In this document: positions 18,937 through 25,797 of the stretch, piece by piece | Numbering within the stretch: the stretch's first letter is position 1 | Layout: each line of letters begins with the position of its first letter | Origin: Stentor coeruleus | Lineage: Eukaryota; Ciliophora; Heterotrichea; Heterotrichida; Stentoridae | Length of the DNA: 25,797 bases | Direction: 5' to 3' | NCBI GenBank assembly: GCA_001970955.1 | Contig: MPUH01001025.1 | Coordinates: 1 to 25,797 of the forward strand | Position numbers and translations under genes: made by a program | Notes under the pieces: model-generated | Database searches by the model: none | What the model was told of the DNA's origin: nothing | What the model saw: only the letters and a program-made list of their open reading frames with translations

Positions 18937-19941
18937 ATGCTATCTAAAAAAATGAATTCAAACGATACCTCAAAACAAAGGTTATCAAATGGATTAAACC
19001 TCGAGCATTGCATTCAATGTTCCTGTGAACTTGACCGAAAAAGTTTCTTAGAACGAGGATATCTACAATTTGTTACAAGAACCTCTTCAGTATCTTGTTG
19101 GCGTGCACAAGAATGGCTTACCCACTGTCTCCCTCCTCGTAATTCATTAGAAGTTTATAACAATCTCTGTTTAAGTGCTTTAGAAACCAAACAATTTAAT
19201 GATAGTATAAGACAAGTTGAACTTGACCTTCATAGAACCTATCCAGATGAAGCTTATTTCTCTGATACTTCAGGTGGGTATTTTGCTTTACGTAGAGTAC
19301 TTATGGCATTCAGCAAATATGATTCAAATTTAGGATATGTTCAAGGAATGAACTTTATAGCTGGAGCTCTACTTTGGCATGCATCTGAAGTAGATGCTTT
19401 TTGGCTTTTTGTTGCCCTTATGGAAGATTATGAATTAAGAGATTCTTATTTACCTTCATTACCAGGGCTTTCAAAGCATTGTCAAATTATACAACTTTTG
19501 ACATTAGAATTCTTACCTAGGTTGCATAGACAGTTTGCAGAACATAGGATTAATTGTGAAATGTATGCGGCTGAATGGTGTTTTACGTTGTTTGGAAGTG
19601 TTATTCCAGTTAGAGAAATGATTAATGTGCTTGATGGGTTTTTTAATGAAGGGTGGATTTTTTTTTATAGGATGGTTATTGTGTTATTACAGTGTTTGGA
19701 GACTAGGTTACTTGAAGCTAGGGATCCGATTGAGTTGTTGTCACCTTTGAAGATATGTCATAAATCACAGAAAGAATGGAAACAGTTTGTGTCGGTGATT
19801 AATGAAGGGAATAAGAAGTTTGATTGGAAATCTTTGATTGCTAAAGTGTCAGATATTGAACTGGATAAGGATTATATTAAGTATTTACATATGAACTTCA
19901 ATTTAGATACTGCACAGTTCAGCTTAAGGAATAATAAATAG
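18937..19941 (+). CDS. TBC-domain Rab GTPase-activating protein
   Basis: 334 aa. The TBC domain spans ~45-270. The catalytic arginine finger is R100 in VELDLHRTYPDE (IxxDxxR motif) and the glutamine finger is Q136 in LGYVQGMNF (YxQ motif). Both are intact, so GAP activity is expected. Further TBC signatures are SCWRAQEWL near the start, LWHASEVDAFWLFVALME and NCEMYAAEWCFTLFGSVIP (~206-224). The size and compact layout resemble GRTP1/TBC1D6 and yeast Gyp-type GAPs. Role: stimulates GTP hydrolysis by a Rab and so ends membrane-trafficking signals. The Rab target cannot be inferred. Start choice: ATG at 18937 or 18952, both upstream of the domain. Confidence 0.93.
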   Translation: MLSKKMNSNDTSKQRLSNGLNLEHCIQCSCELDRKSFLERGYLQFVTRTSSVSCWRAQEWLTHCLPPRNSLEVYNNLCLSALETKQFNDSIRQVELDLHRTYPDEAYFSDTSGGYFALRRVLMAFSKYDSNLGYVQGMNFIAGALLWHASEVDAFWLFVALMEDYELRDSYLPSLPGLSKHCQIIQLLTLEFLPRLHRQFAEHRINCEMYAAEWCFTLFGSVIPVREMINVLDGFFNEGWIFFYRMVIVLLQCLETRLLEARDPIELLSPLKICHKSQKEWKQFVSVINEGNKKFDWKSLIAKVSDIELDKDYIKYLHMNFNLDTAQFSLRNNK

Positions 19942-20361
19942 TGTAATATAAAATGTGTTTTGGGTTCGAAGGTTTTGATAAAGGCTTATGGGTTTTGGAT
20001 ATCAAGGAAAATAGGGTTTTAGTTAGGAGATTAAGCTGGGATAGGGTGAAAAATTGTTTGGGTTTGATGTTAGAAGAAGATTTTTATTTTTTGTGGGGTT
20101 TTATTAGGTTTTTTATGATGTTTTGATTATGAATTTTGATTAGGTTGAAATGGGATGTGAGTTTTTAGATTAATGAGGAATGTGTGATTAAGAAATTGTG
20201 TTAGTTTTTGATGTTTAGATACTTTTTTTTTCGAGAATATTAGTTATATGAATAATGTCTTAAAGTAATAATGCAATAAACTTTATTTATACACAAAAAT
20301 ATTTAATAGACAAATTTGTGATAACACTGAGCGAAATTCCTACATGAATTATAATTAATAA
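19942..20361. other. spacer, strongly G-rich on plus strand
   Basis: 20041-20100 has about 18 G and no C. The bias fades by 20250. No gene or RNA seen. Confidence 0.5.
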
Positions 20362-20580
20362 ATGGATACTGCTGAATCTGATGTATTTGATTTTAGTGAC
20401 CTTCCTCATAATCTGTTAGAAAAAAGATTTTCCCCTTTAAAACAAGATACAACCAACAGCAATAGAGGGTCATCTTTCGATATAGAAGAATGCTTAAACA
20501 ACATGAACTCAATTTCTAATATCAACCCACGATTTGCCGTTGAAATTGACTTTTTATCTTTGAACTACTCAAGAAATTAA
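20362..20580 (+). CDS. 72-aa small acidic protein, uncertain
   Basis: ATG to TAA, MDTAESDVFDFSDLPHNLL at the start and a serine/asparagine-rich middle (SSFDIEECLNNMNS). No membrane segment or known motif. The acidic start with alternating hydrophobic residues resembles short linear binding motifs. The codon mix (many C-ending codons) resembles the 5' parts of neighbouring genes, and the composition is more complex than the surrounding spacer, which mildly supports it being real. Confidence 0.45.
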   Translation: MDTAESDVFDFSDLPHNLLEKRFSPLKQDTTNSNRGSSFDIEECLNNMNSISNINPRFAVEIDFLSLNYSRN

Positions 20581-20912
20581 CCGAAGTCTATAAAAAAGTA
20601 AAATAACATCATAAATACCTAAAATCCTATAAATCTAATCAAATTATATAACAGCATCCTAATTTTTTTTTTGAAACAGCCGCATACTTAATTATTTCCT
20701 ATAAACCTAATCATCCTTCACTCTATTAAAAAAATATACTCCTAACGTATTCAACTATTTTTTTCACAATACATTTTCTAAAAACTCATAAAAATCCTCC
20801 TTCAAAAAACCTAAAACTCATATATTACTTTCTAATATCCTCCCTTAAAAATCATTCACAATTTTAACAAATATTACACATTTTCCTAACACTATAATCC
20901 AACCTGTACTAA
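20581..20912. other. intergenic spacer, C-rich on plus strand
   Basis: Low-complexity A/T/C sequence between two convergent stops. Nothing recognised. Confidence 0.5.
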
Positions 20913-22641
20913 CTATTCATGCATTTTTAATGTCATAACCTCTTGTCCTAAAGCATCTTTTTCACCTTTAAGCTTTTCAATCTCATTCTTAAGTAAATCA
21001 TTCTCTGTCTTATATGAAATCTCATATCCCATATCATCTCCTTTTCCACCTCTTAAAAGTCCAAGACTTTCTTTTAGTTTCTTACACTGATTAGCTAGGT
21101 CAATATTATCTTTATAAGACTTCTCCTGTACTTCTTTTAATAATCTTTTTATCTTGACTATTTCAACTTCTTTTTGTTTGAGTTCAGTATTTAGACTTGC
21201 AACTTTTTCTTCAAGTTTTTCTAACATAGCTTGAATATCGGTCATTATATCTACATCTTCTTGTGGTAAGTATGACTTGCTTACTTGTAAATTTTGAACA
21301 TAATTAGCTTTACTGAGTTTTGTCACTCCAAACAACGAGTATTTCGCATTAGTAGGATCATTAAGTTCTTTAATAGCCAAAAACCCTTGTTCCAGCATTT
21401 TCACAGTTTTTTCCGCATTGATTTTCTGTTGGTTCACTTCTAATTTGCTTTTATCTAATGATTGCATATATGTGAAAAGTTTATCAACTGCTTCAACAAA
21501 CTCTCCATGTATTTTCGAAACATCCCCAACTTTTTCACTAAACTCTTTACGGAAAATCTCTTCAATTTCCTTTATTATCCCACTTAAAAGCTCAAGTTTT
21601 GGCCTTAAAATGCTTTCAACTATATCAGTCTCATATTTTTTCATAGCTAATTTTAATGCATCTCCATCAATATCATAAGCTTCATTAGCATTTTCTTCTA
21701 AAGCTGATAAGAGTTCTTTTATATGCTGAACTTTTTCTTCTAAATTTTCTGAACTGGAAACTTTGATTGGGACGTTTATAAAAGTGTCTTTATAAGGCAT
21801 AGGTTTTTTACTTTTTTTGCTGTTGTATTGGGATTCGAGATTATCAAAAAGGTTTCTTAGGATGATTGGAGTATGGTCATCAGGAAATTCTTTATCTGGG
21901 CCGTCTAAATAGTTCATTTTGTATATAGCTTCATTAAACCTTTGAGATGAAATCTGTTGGCTTCCATCCCGAACAGATTTCATCGCTGTATTCATCTCTG
22001 AACGATTGACAAAAGACTTAAAATTCGATGGACTATATAAAGAAGGACTAGTCGAGAACATGAGCTTTCGTTGATTTATGGGACGATTTGAAAAATTTTC
22101 AAGACGACTACTACTGTTTTCTATTGAAAGACTTGGGGAACTTAACAATTCTAGTGTTTCTTCAGTTTTTTTTGGTCTGTCAGCCCATTCTAACTCGAAA
22201 CTTGTGTAGATTTTTTCGTTTTTATGCCAGTTCGGTAAAAGATTCCCTAATAAGTCTAGGAATTTTCGCATGGCTGAAATACGGCTTTCGTNCCCATTCT
22301 AACTCGAAACTTGTGTAGATTTTTTCGTTTTTATGCCAGTTCGGTAAAAGATTCCCCAATAAGTCTAGGAATTTTCGCATGGCTGAAATACGGCTTTCGC
22401 TTCCTAAGGATTTCCAGTCTTTGAATCGTTTGTTTTTCTCTGAACGTGTGCAGTTTTGAATTTCTGGTAGAAGGACTCCTTCTTTGTATGGACCATAAGT
22501 CGCTTGCATGTGTAAAGCCATTAGTTGGCTTTTTTGGGCTTCGTTTATTATTAATGGTTTATCAATTGTGAGGTAATACTGGGCTGCAGCGAATTGTTTT
22601 TCTAATGGCCAGCTTGGGAAATGATATAGACTTGAATTCAT
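20913..22641 (-). CDS. acyl-CoA-binding-domain coiled-coil protein (crosses a contig join)
   Basis: Dropping one copy of the 107-bp duplication (22184-22290, plus the odd T at 22291) joins two frames into a 539-aa protein (stop TAG). The N-terminal ~10-102 is an ACBP fold: LEKQFAAAQYYL, LMALHMQATYGPYKEG (family: YxxYKQATxG) and RFKDWKSLG (family: WDAWxxLG), then SAMRKFLDLLGNLL. Two tyrosines and the lysine that contact acyl-CoA in canonical ACBP are replaced (M, H, M), so ligand binding may be changed. Residues ~120-230 are polar and serine-rich, ~260-310 helical, and ~370-539 form coiled coil (LEEKVASLNTELKQKEVEIVK). The architecture resembles ACBD5-type proteins (ACBP plus coiled coil) but without a clear C-terminal membrane anchor. 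Possible role: acyl-CoA sensing or tethering on a cytoskeletal or membrane scaffold. Confidence 0.8.
22184..22399. repeat. 107-bp near-exact duplication flanking a single N (contig overlap)
   Basis: 22184-22290 is repeated at 22293-22399, with T-N (22291-22292) between. The copies differ at one position in the ATTCCCTAATAAG/ATTCCCCAATAAG segment. Removing one copy restores one reading frame. The mismatch may reflect heterozygosity or error. Confidence 0.92.
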
Positions 22642-22665
22642 TATCCTAATATTAATGGACTATAA

Positions 22666-22730
22666 ATATAATGGTGATGATACCCTCTGACAACTCGAGT
22701 TAATGAGAGCTTCTCCTTCCACTGATATAT
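22666..22730 (+). ncRNA. candidate box C/D snoRNA 1
   Basis: Box C GTGATGA (22674-22680, perfect RUGAUGA) and box D CTGA (22722-22725) are bracketed by a possible 5-bp terminal stem (ATATA 22666-22670 with TATAT 22726-22730). The guide upstream of D would be AGCTTCTCCTTCCA. I could not place a rRNA target from memory. An internal CTGA at 22687 is too close to box C to serve a guide. Support comes mainly from its neighbour. Confidence 0.5.
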
Positions 22731-22731
22731 C

Positions 22732-22802
22732 AACTTATTATGATGAAAAGAGAGTCCGGAAACATGACTATACCAACTCTCCTGCCTTCCTTCTGATTTA
22801 CA
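22732..22802 (+). ncRNA. box C/D snoRNA 2, predicted to guide 18S rRNA methylation (U16/snR87-like target)
   Basis: Box C ATGATGA (22740-22746, perfect) and box D CTGA (22793-22796). The 11 nt directly upstream of D, CTGCCTTCCTT (22782-22792), are exactly complementary to AAGGAAGGCAG, a near-universal 18S rRNA segment. By the D+5 rule the methylated base would be the fifth base of that segment (AAGGA). I recall this as the site modified in yeast (snR87, Am436) and human (U16, Am484). The terminal stem is weak. The guide match upgrades what would otherwise be a chance pair of boxes. Confidence 0.72.
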
Positions 22803-22816
22803 AAAAAAAATTTTCA

Positions 22817-22928
22817 TGACATTGTCGAAGGGGGAATATCATTAGAATTCTTCTCATAAATGTCAGATATAATAGGCCCGGGTGACATGCGCACTTTTGT
22901 TGCATGTCAATCACAAGCCTGAACATTT
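22817..22928 (+). ncRNA. box H/ACA snoRNA, possible 18S pseudouridylation guide
   Basis: The layout is hairpin, H box, hairpin, ACA. The 5' hairpin is closed by TGACATT (22817-22823) with AATGTCA (22859-22865). The H box is ATATAA (22867-22872, ANANNA). The 3' hairpin has lower stem AGGC (22874-22877) with GCCT (22917-22920) and an 8-bp upper stem TGACATGC (22883-22890) with GCATGTCA (22902-22909). ACA lies at 22923-22925, exactly 3 nt before 22928 and 14 nt from the upper-stem base, as the family rule requires. The pocket arms (GGG 22880-22882 and TCACA 22911-22915) could pair with the conserved 18S motif UGUGA-UG-CCC around the U. I think this is the yeast Psi1415 region, from memory. A T-run follows. 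Confidence 0.62.
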
Positions 22929-24288
22929 TTCTTTATGTTTAAAAATTTATAAGCTGCTTTTCGCATAAGCGATAAGGAAAAATATTATGGGAATTGAAAT
23001 TTGATGTGAAAATTATGATTTGATAAGAATTTGTATGTGAATTTTAGGATTTTATGGTAGGGTTAAGAGGAAATTTTGATAGGAAATTTTATGATGAATG
23101 TTATGAGGATTGACGGATTATAGGATTTTTTGGGTTTTAAGTATAGTATTTCTTTTGATTTTGAATAGGAATTATAGTTGATAAAGGTTTTTAGTATAAA
23201 TTTAAAGAATTTTGTGGTGAGTTTAAGTATTTTAGTTCCCTAACACCCATTTAAAATAGGAAATTATATGATGAGCTTATTTTGTATATCATGTTAAGTA
23301 ATATAAATTTTAGGAAATATAATATTATCTTTTATACTTAAAAAGCAAAATCCCCAATTAAGCTAAAGAAAAACTAATACTTAATAAACATATAAAGTTA
23401 AGACTTACGAAAAAAACATGTTATATTATTCTAAAATTTTATACTTGTACATTATATAATAATAACTTCGATTTAGGATTTTATTATATTATCAAAAAAA
23501 CACAAACTTTATGAAAGTTTTCTATCCTTACACAATTTATCACTCGTATTATTTTCGATATCATCATAAACAAGATTTTCAAATAATAAAGCTTGTAGTA
23601 AATAAAAATTTAAGCAAAAAGAAAATAGTAAAAGTTTACAAATTCTTTCAAAAAACTCAGCACAAAATATGTTTTCCACAAACTATCATAGTCAAATATT
23701 TTGCCATAAAGCCAATTTACCCAATCTAACTTTTTATCCCTTATTTTCAAACTTCCCTACATCTAGGAATTTTTAAACCCAAAAAATTCTTACTAAAAAC
23801 TTTAACCCAACACAAATTTTCATTCCAACATATAAAAAACTAAACCTTTAATGTTTTTTCCCTATCAAATTGTAAAAATCCCTGATTTCCTCTAAGAATT
23901 TTTGATTTCATCATCTCAAAATTACAATTGTAAAAACATCAAAAATTCCTTAACAAAAAGTCTTAAATAGTTCATAGACAGTAAAAAAATAATTCTATTA
24001 AAATAAACCCTTTAACAATAACTAAGTATAGGCTTATCATCATTATTATTAGTTCAGTTTTTTTGTATTTTATTGATTTTTCCTTATAAAATTTTTTAAA
24101 GTTTATTTGGAAAAAAGGTAGATCGTATAAGGGAACTTGTAAAAATAGTCTATTATTTGTTGTAAAGAATATTCTTGAAGTATTTTTTATATTTGAACTA
24201 GGGACTTTATTGGGTTAATAATTATATATCATCAAAATTACAATTTAGACTATGCTTATGGATTAATGGTAAATATAGTTTCTAAAAT
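22929..24288. other. long spacer with the sharpest strand-skew switch in the window
   Basis: The plus strand has G and almost no C at ~22990-23220 (23041-23100: about 16 G, 0 C). It switches near 23240 to C-rich (23761-23820: about 12 C, 2 G). A 72-codon plus frame at 23511-23729 has low-complexity composition (K, Y, F, I) like the surrounding A/C-rich DNA and is not called. Nothing else recognised. Confidence 0.5.
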
Positions 24289-24639
24289 ATGCAAAGACCT
24301 ATCGAGTTCAAACTGAAACTTTATTGCTGTCCTTCTGTGGAGTGCCTCAAGGAGTACAAGAGCAAGTTTAACTTGCGTAAACACTTCCAGATGTGCCATT
24401 TAGGCAAAACTTTCCATAAATGCCGGATCTGCAAGAAGCATTTTGCCTCTCAGCAGATATTAAGAGAGCACATTTATAGACACTCAGGCGCTAAACCTTA
24501 TAAGTGTCACTTGTGCGGAAACAAATATCGCCAGTATAGCCATTTGAGCTTACATAGGCGACAACACAATCTTCGCTATCTCAATGCCCTTGAAGTCAAA
24601 GAACTTCAAACCGATTCAGAACAAGAAGAAATGAGTTAA
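24289..24639 (+). CDS. three-finger C2H2 zinc-finger protein
   Basis: 116 aa. Finger 1: C14-x4-C19-x12-H32-x4-H37 (wider cysteine and histidine spacing). Finger 2: C45-x2-C48-x12-H61-x3-H65. Finger 3: C73-x2-C76-x12-H89-x3-H93. Fingers 2 and 3 are joined by SGAKPYK, close to the TGEKPYK linker of DNA-binding tandem fingers. The tail is acidic (TDSEQEEMS). Likely role: sequence-specific nucleic-acid binding, perhaps a transcription factor. The 5' half is visibly richer in G and C (codons such as CTG, AAG, GTG) than neighbouring genes, which is odd for the window. ATG 24289 is the first in frame. Confidence 0.88.
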   Translation: MQRPIEFKLKLYCCPSVECLKEYKSKFNLRKHFQMCHLGKTFHKCRICKKHFASQQILREHIYRHSGAKPYKCHLCGNKYRQYSHLSLHRRQHNLRYLNALEVKELQTDSEQEEMS

Positions 24640-24686
24640 GTTTTCGGCTTAAATAATCTTTTTAACCTAATAAGTATTTGAATTTT

Positions 24687-25062
24687 TATAAGGATTTATA
24701 GTATTGGATGCAAAGAATGGAAATTTTACACTGGAAATCTACTTGAAAAATGGTAGTTTGAAATTTAAGAGATTTTCAAAGAAAAAGGTAGGAAAAACCT
24801 GGAGAAATTTACAAATTTTATAGTAAATAGTGAGAAAATTATAATTTTGATGATTTAGATGTTTTTTTTTTGAGTGACTAAGCTTATTATATTTGGAATT
24901 TTTTTTTTTTAAAATAGTTTTATTGTAAGAAGATTGTTCTTTTTATTAAAGGATTAGATTTGATTGTTAAAGAAAAGTTGTATTTTGATAAGGATTTAGG
25001 GTATTGAACCATAAAGAATAATAATTTTTTTTCACTGGAAAACTACCTGAAAAATGGGTAAT
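24687..25062 (+). repeat. diverged direct repeat, units about 75 bp, 300 bp apart
   Basis: Unit 1 (~24687-24760) and unit 2 (~24987-25062) share ATAAGGATTTA, GTATTG, CACTGGAAA, CTAC and TGAAAAATGG in the same order at a 300-bp offset. Both can be read as a similar peptide (FYTGNLLEKW / FFTGKLPEKW), so the repeat may be an old duplication of coding sequence. Confidence 0.6.
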
Positions 25063-25246
25063 GAAAATTCAAATAGTCCAGGAAAAAAAGCAGTTAAAAT
25101 TGGAGAATAAACTGGGCAAAGGAAGATGGGAAGAGGTAGTATTATCGGGTGAGGGTAAAATTCTAAGAAAAGCTAAAAATTAGAAGGATAGGCGAGGTAT
25201 GAAAGACTTAACAGAAGAAGTTATAAATTTTACCTTTTTATTCATA
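25025..25246 (+). pseudogene. decayed coding segment, family not recognised
   Basis: 74 codons in one frame with a single TAG (25181-25183). They contain GKLPEKWVMKIQIVQEKK, KLGKGRWEEVVLSGEGKIL and, after the TAG, RRGMKDLTEEVINF. The residue mix looks like a real soluble protein. An ATG at 25061 would give a 40-aa protein on its own. The upstream repeat unit near 24700 carries a related but more damaged version. It could also be a real short gene. Confidence 0.35.
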
Positions 25247-25450
25247 TAAACAAATAGTTAAAGCTGACTAGCAGGTGAAAATCATTTGGGAAACATAAAA
25301 TAGTTTGTTTGTATCAGCTTCACTTTATCTATTGAAATTTTTACTCTTAAATCATGAAGGAAAGAAAATTAAAATTATGATAAAAACGTTTGAAAATAGA
25401 AAAGCAACTAACTCTAACAGATAATTGTAATAATAAATTTAACTTTATGA

Positions 25451-25708
25451 AATAATCTAGATGATACTTTGCCGTATAGTTTTGTAGTAGAAAATATATA
25501 TAATTCTGATATTCTTAGAGATTTTATAATACTTAAATTTAGAATACTTCTCTCAGAAAAATTTATATGGATTTTATAATCATGTGTTATTAGTTTAGTT
25601 GAATATTTTATTGGAGATATTTGTCTGATAATTATTTTATGGGAGTTTTTATGCGATTTTTTAGGGAAAAAAAATTGTTGTATGAGACTGGTTTTCTTTG
25701 GGTGTTTT
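25451..25708 (+). pseudogene. decayed membrane-protein segment, family not recognised
   Basis: 86 codons in one frame with a single TAA (25577-25579), opening after a TGA and ending at a TGA (25709-25711). The first 42 codons include LDDTLPYSFVVENIYNS and ILRDFIILKFRILLSEK. The second part is hydrophobic (SLVEYFIGDICLIIILWEFL). It has no ATG at its start, so it is a remnant or an exon of a gene extending beyond what I can model. Another frame of the same DNA is open for the last ~48 codons (…GFLWVFLIKEQVLIDL), so the true frame is uncertain. Confidence 0.3.
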
Positions 25709-25797
25709 TGATTAAAGAGCAGGTTTTAATTGATTTACAAATATGCTTCTAAAAAATCTTATATAAAATTAATCCTCATATAAGAACACATTATTGA

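Noticed and set aside
23511..23729. 72-codon plus-strand frame
   Set aside because: The composition follows the A/C-rich spacer (K, Y, F, I, Q runs) and there is no domain or supporting context.
1..25797. tRNA genes, CRISPR arrays, telomere repeats or transposons
   Set aside because: I looked for cloverleaf-like GC-rich stretches, regular short repeats, terminal CA/GT-repeat arrays and transposase motifs and saw none that I can support.

Overview
The window looks like macronuclear-type DNA from a ciliate of the heterotrich group (Stentor and relatives). The evidence is a very AT-rich sequence, use of standard stop codons (mostly TAA and TAG, one TGA), no TAA or TAG read as glutamine inside conserved genes, and four spliceosomal introns of only 15, 15, 15 and 16 nt. 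The species cannot be named from the sequence alone.

Layout, left to right. A decayed minus-strand reading frame (302-618) and a small membrane protein with one 15-nt intron (674-1114, minus) come first. A 625-aa coiled-coil protein (1728-3605, minus) and a four-helix membrane protein (3634-4170, plus) diverge from a 28-bp spacer. Next are a TMEM104-like amino-acid-transporter-fold protein (4415-5794, minus), a divergent importin-alpha (6452-7987, minus), a probably N-myristoylated EF-hand protein (8427-9125, plus), and a 571-aa protein kinase (9832-11547, plus). A GPC1-like glycerophosphocholine acyltransferase (11581-12500, minus) lies tail to tail with the kinase across 33 bp. After a decayed coding region (12609-13354, plus) come a mucolipin/TRPML-type channel (13755-15600, minus) and, diverging from it, the actin nucleation-promoting factor WASH1 (16163-17549, plus). 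The right part holds a 67-aa MGC-type acylated peptide (17846-18049), a TBC-domain Rab GAP (18937-19941), a 72-aa protein (20362-20580), an acyl-CoA-binding-domain coiled-coil protein (20913-22641, minus), a cluster of three snoRNA candidates (22666-22928, plus), a three-finger C2H2 protein (24289-24639) and further broken reading frames to the right edge.

Four single-N positions are each flanked by an almost exact direct duplication (139, 58, 72 and 107 bp). These look like unmerged overlaps of adjoining contigs, not biological duplications. Removing one copy restores single intact reading frames for the GPC1-like, TRPML-like and ACBD-like genes, so none of these three is truly broken.

Functionally there is a loose endolysosome and membrane-traffic theme: WASH1 next to a TRPML channel, a TBC Rab GAP, a TMEM104-like transporter and an acyl-CoA-binding protein. 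This is not an operon, and the theme may be coincidence. The most notable non-protein content is the snoRNA cluster: one C/D RNA has an 11-nt match to a universally conserved 18S segment, and an H/ACA RNA has a pocket that fits another conserved 18S motif. The DNA also shows an extreme, oscillating strand asymmetry (G almost absent, then C almost absent) that switches sign repeatedly within about a kilobase.
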